Positions 1 through 8,645 of a DNA stretch of 64,000 nucleotides are shown piece after piece. Source of the stretch: Limonium bicolor (Eukaryota > Streptophyta > Magnoliopsida > Caryophyllales > Plumbaginaceae). Position 1 is the first letter of the stretch. Each line of letters starts with the position of its first letter. Location: assembly GCA_023374045.1 (NCBI GenBank), contig CM041779.1:270292062-270356061 (forward strand), given 5' to 3'. The notes beneath the pieces are model-generated. The model did no database searches. It was not told the DNA's origin and worked only from the letters and a program-made list of their open reading frames with translations. Position numbers and translations under genes: made by a program.

Positions 1-304
1 TTCACTAATTTATGTTATGTGGGGTTCATTTATAATGATCTACACCAGTTTCTTCAATGTACAACACGAATGTAAGTACTTCTGCTTAGGTAAACTGCGT
101 TGAACACCAGAAGTGCTAGATGGATCACCAACAGATATTTGATCAACTTGAACATCCCTTCATTATCACTATCAACCAGCTTCGGGTATATAACAGATGG
201 AATCATTTCATTACAAACCTAAGGTTACTAGCACGAGAACTAACAAGATCAATTACGCAATAACCAATAACCTAATTATTTCCCGACCTTTGTCTCTCTA
301 TTTC
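1..304. other. No firm gene; possible decayed 3' part of the minus-strand gene at 305
   Basis: Read on the minus strand, 190-40 contains short coding-like stretches (for example VQVDQISVGDPSSTS, ending in a stop at 42-40). They are broken by frame changes and have no start of their own. They could be a further exon or decayed tail of the neighbouring minus-strand gene. Nothing else is recognisable here. Confidence 0.25.
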
Positions 305-709
305 CTATGCTATTACATTATGTCGCATCTCATAAATTGGTTCTTGGTGTTGAAAATCATCATCATCGGGCTCAATAGGATCATAAATAACAAGTAATGG
401 AATATGATCGATGAAATCATTATACTCCAAATAATTCTCCATCATCCGGCGAACTGATGTATCATTTCGTACATGAATAAAAGTCCACTCGTAGTCGCCC
501 TCCAGCCCCAAATACACCATTGTTGTTATGTTTATTCTGCCGATGAGGGACTGTAGGGCACAAATTACTTGTCGTTGTAGATCACGGAGATTACTAGGAT
601 ATGGCATAGTAACTTCTACGCGTCTGTGCCCCATTCTTCTATCAAATTGTGCTCCATGACGACCGAAAGTAGCTACATAATTAACGTGCAAACAGAAAGG
701 AAACTCCAT
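305..709 (-). CDS. MULE-associated PB1-like N-terminal protein (hypothetical)
   Basis: This 134-codon reading frame looks like the N-terminal segment that often precedes plant MULE transposases (PB1-like fold). Visible pieces are HVNYVATFGRHGAQFDRRMG, then RRVEVTMPYPSNLRDLQRQV, then TTMVYLGLEGDYEWTFIHVR, and an acidic tail. The frame is open back to 787. I chose the ATG at 709 because the related gene at 1779 has its first well-placed Met at the same spot after a conserved untranslated leader. A TATA box lies about 110 bp upstream (821-830). No transposase core follows it, so it may be a detached N-terminal module or a small independent gene. The family call is from residue pattern only. Confidence 0.5.
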   Translation of the reverse strand: MEFPFCLHVNYVATFGRHGAQFDRRMGHRRVEVTMPYPSNLRDLQRQVICALQSLIGRINITTMVYLGLEGDYEWTFIHVRNDTSVRRMMENYLEYNDFIDHIPLLVIYDPIEPDDDDFQHQEPIYEMRHNVIA

Positions 710-820
710 TTTATTTTGAGAGTAAAATGTGGCGTAAGGTATGAAGAGTTCACGCAAGATGTAATTAGACAGATTCTGAGAGCACAAGGTAAGGAATGAG
801 TATGTTGGGAGACCAATACC

Positions 821-830
821 CCCTTTTATA
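821..830 (-). promoter_or_regulatory. TATA box for the minus-strand gene at 709
   Basis: The minus strand reads TATAAAAGGG. The same motif and flanks (a CCAACGGCTAG block just upstream, and a leader with TACCTTACG-type sequence) recur at 1894-1903 before the second minus-strand gene. This points to a duplicated promoter. Confidence 0.6.
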
Positions 831-1134
831 ATATTTGAGTAATGGTCACTGACATGTCCAACGGCTAGTGAGAAAAGTAAGGTTAAAACGGTAACATGGA
901 GTAGGCGATGTCTGTTTCTGGTACAAAAGTTAGAATTATTATTTTTTTGGGTGCTTGCTTAAGGCACGGCCTGACAACACAGGAGCTACATAATATAGTG
1001 ATGTTCAAATGTAAAGATACAGTAAAAAGAGACAAACAACAATTAGCCTTAATTAATCAAATTACATCCTATAATAGTTTGTTGAGTCATGAAGCCAATT
1101 TGAATGTGTGCGTTCTATCAATGCATTAGTGTTC
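831..1134. other. Upstream region without a recognisable gene
   Basis: It holds the CCAACGGCTAG promoter block near 860-875 and otherwise AT-rich sequence. A 73-codon plus-strand frame at 908 has no family features and is not called. Confidence 0.4.
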
Positions 1135-1779
1135 GCACTATCATCTATGCCCTCTGGGTTCTTCTTTTTTGTCGTGGATTCTGCATCAGAAGTTAATGCA
1201 TTAACCTGGTTTTGAATGACGTTGGGATATTGTTTAGGAGTTGGCGTTGAGTAACCACTGAATAGGGCTTCATCGTTGTAAGTGAAATTGTTGGACCTAT
1301 TTCTTTGAAGAAAACAGAGTCTACATCAAAGTCAGTGAGAACATCCGTGCCCTCCGACCGGTCTGATGATGAGGAGTCACTTCTTAAAATTATAATCTCT
1401 GGGATGTTCTTCCTTGTCTTGGATTCTGCATCAGAAGTTAATGCATTAACCTGGTGTTGAATGACGTTGGGATATTGTTTAGGAGTTGGCGTTGAGTAAC
1501 CATTGAATAGGGCTTCGTCGTTGTAAGTGAAATTGTCAAACCCTATTTCTTTGAAGAAAGTAGAGTCTACATCAAAGTCGGTGAAAACATCCGTGCCCTC
1601 CGACCAGTTAGATGATGAGGAGTCACTGCTTAGAATTATAATCTACGAATCTTCCTACTTGTTGAGATTTTACTTTTGGATGATAAACCTTTAGATATGG
1701 AAGTTCTTGGTGTCATCCACACTTGCTTTCTTTTGATGGATTTTTGTGCTTTGAGTGAGAGTTCCTTCATGGGTGCCAT
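1135..1779 (-). pseudogene. Decayed acidic-repeat protein gene, paralogous leader to the gene at 709
   Basis: The minus-strand start at 1779 (MAPMKELSLKAQKSIKRKQV, a basic N-terminus) runs to a stop at 1636. Beyond a frame change, coding continues in other frames to about 1135 as a Ser/Asp/Glu-rich repeat containing DFDVDS, FFKEIG, YNDEALFNGYSTPTPKQYPN and SDSSSSDRSEGTDV. The repeat unit is present twice (244-bp DNA period). The N-terminal leader and promoter match those of the gene at 709. I do not recognise a family for the acidic repeat. Association with a MULE is inferred from position only. Confidence 0.45.
1140..1645 (-). repeat. 244-bp tandem duplication within the acidic-repeat gene
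   Basis: The block TCTGCATCAGAAGTTAATGC occurs at about 1180 and again 244 bp later. The surrounding sequence (GTTGGGATATTGTTTAGGAG, GATGATGAGGAGTCACT) repeats at the same offset. The unit encodes about 81 residues, and 244 is not a multiple of three, so the duplication itself shifts the frame. Confidence 0.85.
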
Positions 1780-1893
1780 TCTTAGTGAATATTGGACAAT
1801 ACTTGTGTCGTAAGGTATGAAGATTTCACTCTGTGAGTAGATACACAATTAAAAGCAAGAAGTGATGGACGAATTGGTTGGAACACCTATACT

Positions 1894-1903
1894 CCCTTTT
1901 ATA
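1894..1903 (-). promoter_or_regulatory. TATA box for the minus-strand gene at 1779
   Basis: The minus strand reads TATAAAAGGG, followed by a leader similar to that of the gene at 709. A CCCAACGGCTAG block lies just upstream near 1929. Confidence 0.6.
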
Positions 1904-1979
1904 CTATCAGGGCAACGACCACTAAAATGCCCAACGGCTAGTACACAAGTTAAACATTGAATACCACTTTGTTGTTGTA

Positions 1980-3136
1980 GGACTGCATCCAGTACAAAGT
2001 GAATTAAAAGTTACCGTTGGTAATTACTTTTGCCAGGAAGAGGTATACGTACCAGGTCACTGTTTCATGTACCAGGTTACTGCATCCGGTATAAAGTGAA
2101 TTAAAATTTACCGTTGGTAATTACTTTTGCCAGGAAGAGGTACACGTACCAGGTCACTGTTCACGTACCGTAGGACTGCATCCGGTACAAAGTGAATTAA
2201 AAGTTACCGTTGGTAATTACTTTTTCCAGGAAGAAGGTACACGTACCAGGTCACTGTTCACGTACCAGGTTACTGCATCCGGTACAAAGTGAATTAAAAG
2301 TTACCGTTGTAATTACTTTTGCTAGGAAGAGGTACACGTACCAAGTCAGTGTTCACGTACCAGGTTACTACATCCAGTACAAAGTGAATTAAAAGTTATC
2401 GTTGGTAATTACTTTTGCCAGGAAGAGGTACACATACCAGGTTACTGTTCACGTACCAGGTTACTGCATCCAGTACAAAGTGAATTAAAAGTTACCGTTG
2501 GTAATTACTTTTGCCAGGAAGAGGTACACGTACCAGGTCACTGTTCACGTACCGTAGGACTGCATCCGGTACAAAGTGAATTAAAAATTACCGTTGGTAA
2601 TTACTGTTGCCAGGAAGAGGTACACGTACCAGGTCACTGTTCATGTACCGTAGAACTGCATTCGGTACAAAGTGAATTAAAAGTTACTGTTGGTAATTAC
2701 TTTTGCCAGGAAGAGGTAGACATACCAGGTCACTGTTCACGTACCAGGTTACTGCATCTGGTACAAAGTGAATTAAAAGTTACCACTGGTAATTACTTTT
2801 GCCAGGAAGAGGTACACATACCAGGTCACTGTTCACATACCAGGTTACTGCATCCGGTACAAAGTGAATTAAAAGTTACCGTTGGTAATTACTTTTGCCA
2901 GGAAGAGGTTCACATACCGGATCACTGTTCACGTACCAGGTTACTGCATCTGGTACAAAGTGAATTAAAAGTTACCATTGGTAATTACTTTTGCTAGGAA
3001 GAGGTACACGTACCAGGTCATTGTTCACGTACTAGGTTACTGCATCCGGTACAAAGTGAATTAAAAGTTACCGTTGGTAACTACTTTTGCCAGGAAGAGG
3101 TACAAGTACTAGGTCACTGTTCACGTACTAGGTTAC
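1980..3136 (+). repeat. 96-bp minisatellite, about 12 units
   Basis: The landmark GTGAATTAAAAGTTACCGTT recurs with GAATTAA starts at 2001, 2098, 2194, 2291, 2386, 2482, 2578, 2674, 2770, 2866, 2962 and 3058. The spacing is 95-97 bp. Each unit contains GTACC/GGTAC motifs, such as GGTACACGTACC. The array fills the gap between the divergent promoters at 1894 and 3181 almost exactly. Confidence 0.95.
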
Positions 3137-3180
3137 CATTTTTGAACTTGTAACCTTGTGACTAGTTCATGACCAACCTC

Positions 3181-3190
3181 TATATAAGGG
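3181..3190 (+). promoter_or_regulatory. TATA box for the MULE transposase gene
   Basis: TATATAAGGG is followed by a pyrimidine-rich leader (CTTCACACACTCACTCTCTA) and an ATG at 3300. That spacing is normal for a plant promoter with a start site near 3215. Confidence 0.65.
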
Positions 3191-3299
3191 ATGCCTCCTC
3201 CATTTCTTCTTCACACACTCACTCTCTATATTCTCAAATCTCTCTATCTCCTGACTCTCTTCTAAAAAATATTTCATAAAACTGTTCAAGTAGCTAGAC

Positions 3300-6203
3300 A
3301 TGAGTCAATCTTCAGATTCCGATCATGATTTTGTTCCAATATCAAGCGCAGTAAGTATTTAGTTTATTGTCTTTGTAAATCATATTCACACTAATATTTC
3401 ATATTTAAACATTCGTCTAACATTCTCTCAACCCTTATTGCAGGAAAGTGACTCAACTACTGATGAAAGTTGGGATGAATTTGAGAAGGCGTTCAAGATC
3501 ACCATGTAGAGATGGATGACTATATTGACCTTTTTTGTACTAGTGGACCCTCTGTGGGATACAGGGTTACTTATTTCAAACAGATCAACCACTTAGGAGT
3601 AAAGAAGAAGCGAAATCTTGGGTAGATAGTGTTGGCCATCCCAACCATATCTACACCATAATTCAAAGTCCTCGGGCGGGCCAAGATTTCCACATAATAT
3701 GCAAGAGGTATTGGAAACCACGAAGGACACCACGACCTGGTGTCATCACCCGACGCAGATCATCTGGTTCAAAGAAATGTGGTTGTCCTTTTAAAATTAA
3801 GGGGTATTACACAACGGGTGTTTCTTAAATGTGAGTAACGGATGGCATAATCATGAACTCGCTGAGTGGGTAGAGGGTCATTTTGTGAGAAAACGCCTAA
3901 CTGAGGAGGAGGAGATTATGATTGATCAGAGAACCCGAGTGGGTGTGCCACCTTCCTCAATTTATTCAGAGCTCACCACAATCAACCCTGACACGTCAGT
4001 AACCAAGAAAGACATATACAACAGGATACAAAAAACAAAACTTGAAAAGAGAAATGGTCATTCTATGGTGCAGACTTTGCTGGGTGAGCTAGACAAAAAC
4101 AACAACTACTACGATTACACTACAGAACCAAGTAAGTCAACTTAGGATGTCTCAAATAACTGTAATCCTTTAGGTTTCATATTAATTTGATAGATAACAT
4201 GATTCTGCATACTTTCACAATTTAGGGAACCGAACACGACTTAGGTCCATCTTCGTTTGCACACTTACCTCTAGATTACTGCTCCAAGCTTTCCCGTACG
4301 TCGTAGGCATTGATGCTACCTATAAAACGATCATCGCAAAAATGCCTTTGGTTAAGTTCATCGGAGTGAAGAGTTAATGCAAGAACTTCAGCATTGCCTT
4401 CGCCTTTCTTGTATCAGAATCAACAGACATGTATGTGTGGGAACTTGAACAATTAAGGGAACTCCTCGGTCGGACTACAACATCAACATTTATCACCGAT
4501 AGATGTCTGGCCCTGATGAATGCCTTACAACAGGTATTTCCTAAATGTCATCATCTTCTATGTCGGTGGCACATAAGTAGGAACATTCTAGGGAAAGCGG
4601 AGACGTATATGGGTGATAGAGGAAGGGCGGCGACTGCAGTCTGAATGTGGACTTCAGTTGTCTACTCAAGAACAGAGCAGGACTACAACGAGAGCCTCCA
4701 AGTATTCAAGAATACATACATAAGCTATCCATGTTTCATTACGTATGTTGCATCAGTCTAGGAGAAACACAAGGAAAAATTTGTGGAGGCTTGGGTCAAG
4801 AATGTGTTGCACTTTGGCAACACAATGACAAATAGGTATGATTGTTAGTCTTGTAATCTTTAAGATAATACAGTTATTATTTATAAAACTTACTTAAACA
4901 TTTGACAGGGTGGAGAGCGCACATTCTGCTCTAAAGGCGGGATTAAGGAGTGCTAGACACACTTTGGATGTAATCTTTCCAAAGATTGACGATCATGTGA
5001 ATACTAGCATCAGGGAGGTAAAAAAGGATTTTGAGTCAACAAGGACAAAACATAGAAGAGCACATGAGGGTTCCAATTGCTGACCTGATCGGGAAGGTTA
5101 GTATCCTATGCTTGGATGAGCTAGTAAAGGAGCTTGGTAGGGCGGATTATGTTTAAACGAATAGCTTAATCTGTGGATGTGACAAGGTAACCTCTCATGG
5201 ATTACCATGTACATGTAAATTAAACTACATGTTGGATAGTGGTATACTGTGCTCAAAGAGGGATATACATCGTTTCTGGTATACCCTAAGCTGGAAGAAT
5301 CATGAATCAACAATTGATATGCTATCCTACAAGGAGGCAGAACAAAACAGATGGCGTGATATTGCTTCTGAGGTAGCACAATTAGATGATCCGACTATGA
5401 TGGCCAAATGTTACATTCAAATCCAGAACTTCCTTCATCCAGATATGGTGTGCCAATTAGGAGAACCATTAGAACAGTTTGGGATTGGCAGACCTACTGG
5501 GACCTTAAGACCAAACCGACGGGAACCTTCATCTTGGGAGCGTAACCGACCAAGGGCGAGCCAGTCCGAAGGAGCACCATCAAATAGAAGATCACTTAAT
5601 AGAGGATCATCAGATCCGAATCGATTCACTCCCATAAACAGCTTCCTATACTACCAGTATTTCCTGTCCAACCTATATCAATATATCACTGGGTATATTG
5701 ATGTTCATGAAGATGGTAATTGTGGTTTCAGGGTGATTGCTGATTACCTGTATTCAAACGAAGAGAGGTGGAAAGATGTTCGTAAAGGATTGTACCATCA
5801 CATGAAGAATACAGAACCGGCGAGGCATGTATACAAGAGCATGGTTAACGAAGCACCGTACAACGACATGATAAGAGCGATTCATTGGAATAGGGATGGG
5901 GCAACACCTCAAGAGAAATGGATGAACATGGAAATGGGGACAGTGATCGCGACAAAGTACACTTCGATAGTAGTTTTCTACTCTAGTGTATGGGGGGGGT
6001 ATGGCAAGTGCCACATACCTTCCGATCAATAATTATACCAATCGTATAGACCAAGAGGAGAGATCCACATAGGAGTTTGCCCCCAGGGTCATTTCGTAAG
6101 GTTTTGTATGGTTGATGACTCCACGCCCCCTGTCTATCCGCGTGGTTCTTTTATAGAGATCCAAACACTGTTGGACCTTGGATCATCAAACAATCTAGGC
6201 TAG
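3300..6203 (+). pseudogene. MULE transposase with C-terminal OTU-like protease domain, decayed
   Basis: Exon 1 is 3300-3350 (MSQSSDSDHDFVPISSA) with donor GTAAGT. The acceptor is at 3443. A frameshift follows near 3500. A FAR1/MULE-type zinc region is then readable (ICKRYWKPRRTPRPG, then CGCPFKIKGYY). An intron lies at about 4132-4225. The transposase core holds VVGIDATY, FITDRCLALMNAL, CRWHI and EKFVEAWVKN, with an in-frame stop near 4377. Another intron lies at about 4836-4908, followed by VESAHSALK and a SWIM-like CGCDKVTSHGLPCTCK. After a disordered RPNRREPSSWER linker comes YIDVHEDGNCGFRVIADYL, an OTU motif with its DGNC box. A GHFVRF segment that could carry the His lies just past a frameshift at the run of seven Gs (about 5991-5998). 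The gene is clearly broken. MULE identity is strong and the OTU assignment fairly strong. Confidence 0.85.
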
Positions 6204-6217
6204 ATAGATGGAACAAC

Positions 6218-6362
6218 ATAGTAACTTAGTTTTTCTTTAACTTACTGTAACTTAGTTTTTCTTAACTTAGTTGTTATAACTTAGTTTTCTTTAACTTCGT
6301 TGTTGTAACTTAGTTTTAACTTATTTGGTGTGACTTAGTTTTCCTTTAACTTAGTTTTTTAA
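6218..6362 (+). repeat. Degenerate AACTTAGTT array downstream of the MULE gene
   Basis: AACTTAGTTTT-like units recur about every 15-25 bp (GTAACTTAGTTTTTCTTTAA, TTAACTTAGTTGTTATAACT and so on). The array starts just after the transposase stop and may mark its 3' untranslated or subterminal region. Confidence 0.6.
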
Positions 6363-6479
6363 TCATTTGACTGAAATTGGTCATTCAATTCTCTTTGTTT
6401 CTGGAAAAAAGTGTCTCCCACAACATTCCAACTTATCAACTAAGTTTGGTGAAAAAAATTGTACTGCAAATAGTAGTGT

Positions 6480-6768
6480 TTTTTGCTATTCGCAGTACAA
6501 ATTAATTTTAAGTCATATTAATAGTATAAACACATAAAAATGTAATCCAACACTTAAAAAAAGATTCTTGTATTGATTACAACAAAAAAGTAACTAGTAA
6601 AATTCGCTACTAATCAACTACAAACTACTTGGGTAAATTTACTTTCAGATATCATTTTTTGAAAAAAAAAACACAGCGACGCATCATTACATGTTTACAA
6701 TGTCAATATGATTTAAAAAAATTTTGTACTGCGGTGATTAGTAATTTTGTACTGCGAATAGCAACCCC
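6480..6768. mobile_element. Short MITE with TTGCTATTCGCAGTACAAA terminal inverted repeats
   Basis: The left end reads TTTGCTATTCGCAGTACAAA. The right end (about 6746-6765) is its inverse, TTTGTACTGCGAATAGCA. A second TTTGTACTGCGG copy lies just inside the right end. Outside the left end there is a further partial inverse (TTGTACTGCAAATAG at about 6461). The interior is AT-rich and non-coding. I could not fix the target-site duplication or superfamily. Confidence 0.55.
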
Positions 6769-6770
6769 CA

Positions 6771-7110
6771 TACCAATTAAGTACCATAATTTATACTAAA
6801 TAAGTACCATACATTTTTTCATTAATATTTTCTAGCATTTTAAATTATTTCTTCAAAATAATTATATTTTTCAACTTATATTTTGAAATTTTAGTTTTTA
6901 AAATTAATGTTCTATTTTGCAAATAACTTTATGATCATAATATTTAAAGTTATCTGCATAATAGAACATAAATTTTTAAAACTAAAATTTCTAAATATTC
7001 GTTAAAAAATAAAAAATAATTTACTTTGAAGAAATAATTTAAATTGATAGAAAATAATAAGTAAAACATATATGGTACTTATTTGGTATAAATTATGGTA
7101 CTTAGTTGAT
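6771..7110. mobile_element. Foldback MITE with about 165-bp arms
   Basis: The left arm begins TACCAATTAAGTACCATAAT and the right arm ends with the inverse (ATTATGGTACTTAGTTGATA). The two arms are complementary almost throughout, meeting near TATGATCATA at about 6935-6945. GGTACTTATTTGGTATAAAT on the right pairs with the left TTATACTAAATAAGTACC. There is no coding. Such a transcript would fold into one long hairpin. Confidence 0.75.
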
Positions 7111-7750
7111 AAAAATCGGTAGAAAAATTGGTATAAATTATTTGGTTAGAACACAATATTCTTTTTATGGTATTGACTAAATTTTAAAAAATGAAATATT
7201 TATGTGTTTGAATATTTTATGAATTTTCATTTTTTTTATTTTTAATAATATTTTTTAAAATTTATATATATTATTTTTTTTTATTGTATTTTGAATTTTG
7301 ATTATTATTTTTTGTGAATTTTGTGAATTGTTTACCACTTAGAGGCATATTTGTGAACTTTAAAAGTACTTTGTTAACTAGTAGGGATATTTATGTCTTT
7401 TTTACATCTGGTCAATGACTATAGTGGCACGTCATGAACTTTTATGAAAATATAGTGGCATTTTTCGACGCTTTTTTTAGTGGTATTTTATGAATTAGCC
7501 AAAGATATAGTGACATTTCATGAAATTTCCCAAAAAAGGTACTTCAACACGAGGTATCTTCTGTGATGACTGAAAGATGCACTAATGCGAGGTATTTTCT
7601 AGTGCCTGAAAAAAATGTAGGTTGACGTGTTTTCTGCAATAAATAAATAAATAAGACCGTTTGTTGCGTGTGATTTCTACGTCGAATAAGGACAAGAAGA
7701 TAAGGAATATGGCATTGAAAATGCCTCATTCCAGTGCATTTTCAAGCACA
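7111..7750. other. AT-rich intergenic DNA
   Basis: No gene recognised. The stretch 7390-7530 carries loosely repeated ATATAGTGGCA / AGTGGTATTTTATGAA phrases, typical of decayed intergenic repeats. Confidence 0.4.
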
Positions 7751-7757
7751 TGATTTT

Positions 7758-8054
7758 CCTTATAAAAGACTGAACTCGTACGCTCAGTCGTGTTTTCACT
7801 TCAGGCAGTCGGAATTGAAAAAAAACTTTGGGAAATTGCCTTTCCCTCAAATTCTTCTATATATACACCTTTTCCCTCCACTTTCTCTCCACTTCATTTC
7901 AAATTCTCAAAACTCTCCATCTCTTTAGAAGCCGGAGCGGGAGCCAGTGCGCGAGTCCAAGTTTCTGTCTAGATTTACTAAATTAGGTTCTTTTCTATCC
8001 TAATTTACAGTTTTGTGGTAGAATTAGATCCATAATAGGACCAAAAGTAGAAAA
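7758..8054 (+). promoter_or_regulatory. Promoter-like region with two TATA motifs
   Basis: CCTTATAAAAGACTG (about 7759) and TATATATAC (7858-7866) precede a pyrimidine-rich leader (CCTTTTCCCTCCACTTTCTC). The first ATG frame that follows starts at 8055. This could be a transposon or pseudogene promoter. No transcript evidence exists in the sequence itself. Confidence 0.35.
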
Positions 8055-8237
8055 ATGGCGAAAAAATTCAGTACCGAAACCAAACGCCGATGTAAAAGAG
8101 CAGAAGTCGACACAGGTGGGCTCCAACGCCCACCCCTCTCCACGGTTGTTGACGCGGGCTTCCCTCTATGGGCGCTGACGCGGGTCCCTTCAAGCAGGCG
8201 TCGACGCCGACCTCTCACAAACCACATTAATATTTGA
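8055..8237 (+). CDS. Short unrecognised ORF (60 codons)
   Basis: It begins MAKKFSTETKRRCKRAEVDT and is basic, with an Arg-rich C-terminal patch (SSRRRRRP). It sits after a plausible promoter and leader, and its GC content is well above the flanks, which suggests a first exon of some transposon gene. I recognise no domain, and it may be chance. Confidence 0.25.
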   Translation: MAKKFSTETKRRCKRAEVDTGGLQRPPLSTVVDAGFPLWALTRVPSSRRRRRPLTNHINI

Positions 8238-8316
8238 TTGATCGGTATTGATGAACCTCAACCGGTCTTGACTAACTTTAAACCGAGTTTAACTAACGTT
8301 GTACCCGAAATTGTAG

Positions 8317-8541
8317 ATGGTAGGTAACGGTAAGTTTTTTGGCAGTTTGTTTGGGGGTAGAGGTAGCAGCTCATTTGAGCGTGGTGAGAGCTCATCACAG
8401 ACCCCTGCGCCCCCTGTTGACTCGGCAGCTGGAGCGAAAAGGATTACACAGTACGCCAACGCCTCAGGCAGGAGGAGTGTAGGTGAGGATCGTGTGCGGG
8501 AGCTGGCGGAGCAAAGGCATCTAAGGGTTGAGTGGGAGTAG
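8317..8541 (+). CDS. Short unrecognised ORF (74 codons), Gly/Ser-rich N-terminus
   Basis: It begins MVGNGKFFGSLFGGRGSSSF and continues with a Pro/Ala linker and a charged stretch (RVRELAEQRHLRVEWE). The style resembles N-terminal regions of plant transposon proteins, but I cannot assign a family. It stops shortly before the Copia fragment at 8646. Confidence 0.25.
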   Translation: MVGNGKFFGSLFGGRGSSSFERGESSSQTPAPPVDSAAGAKRITQYANASGRRSVGEDRVRELAEQRHLRVEWE

Positions 8542-8645
8542 CAACGGATGATGACACCTCCAGGTGGACCCCCGTAGTCAGAATCCCAAGTTTGTCTGGG
8601 TTTCCATAACTAACCAATGATTGTCTTTTGCAGAGAGAGTGAAAC

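Noticed and set aside
1980..3136. CRISPR-like regular repeat array
   Set aside because: Units are contiguous 96-bp tandem copies without unique spacers, in a plant genome. This is a minisatellite.
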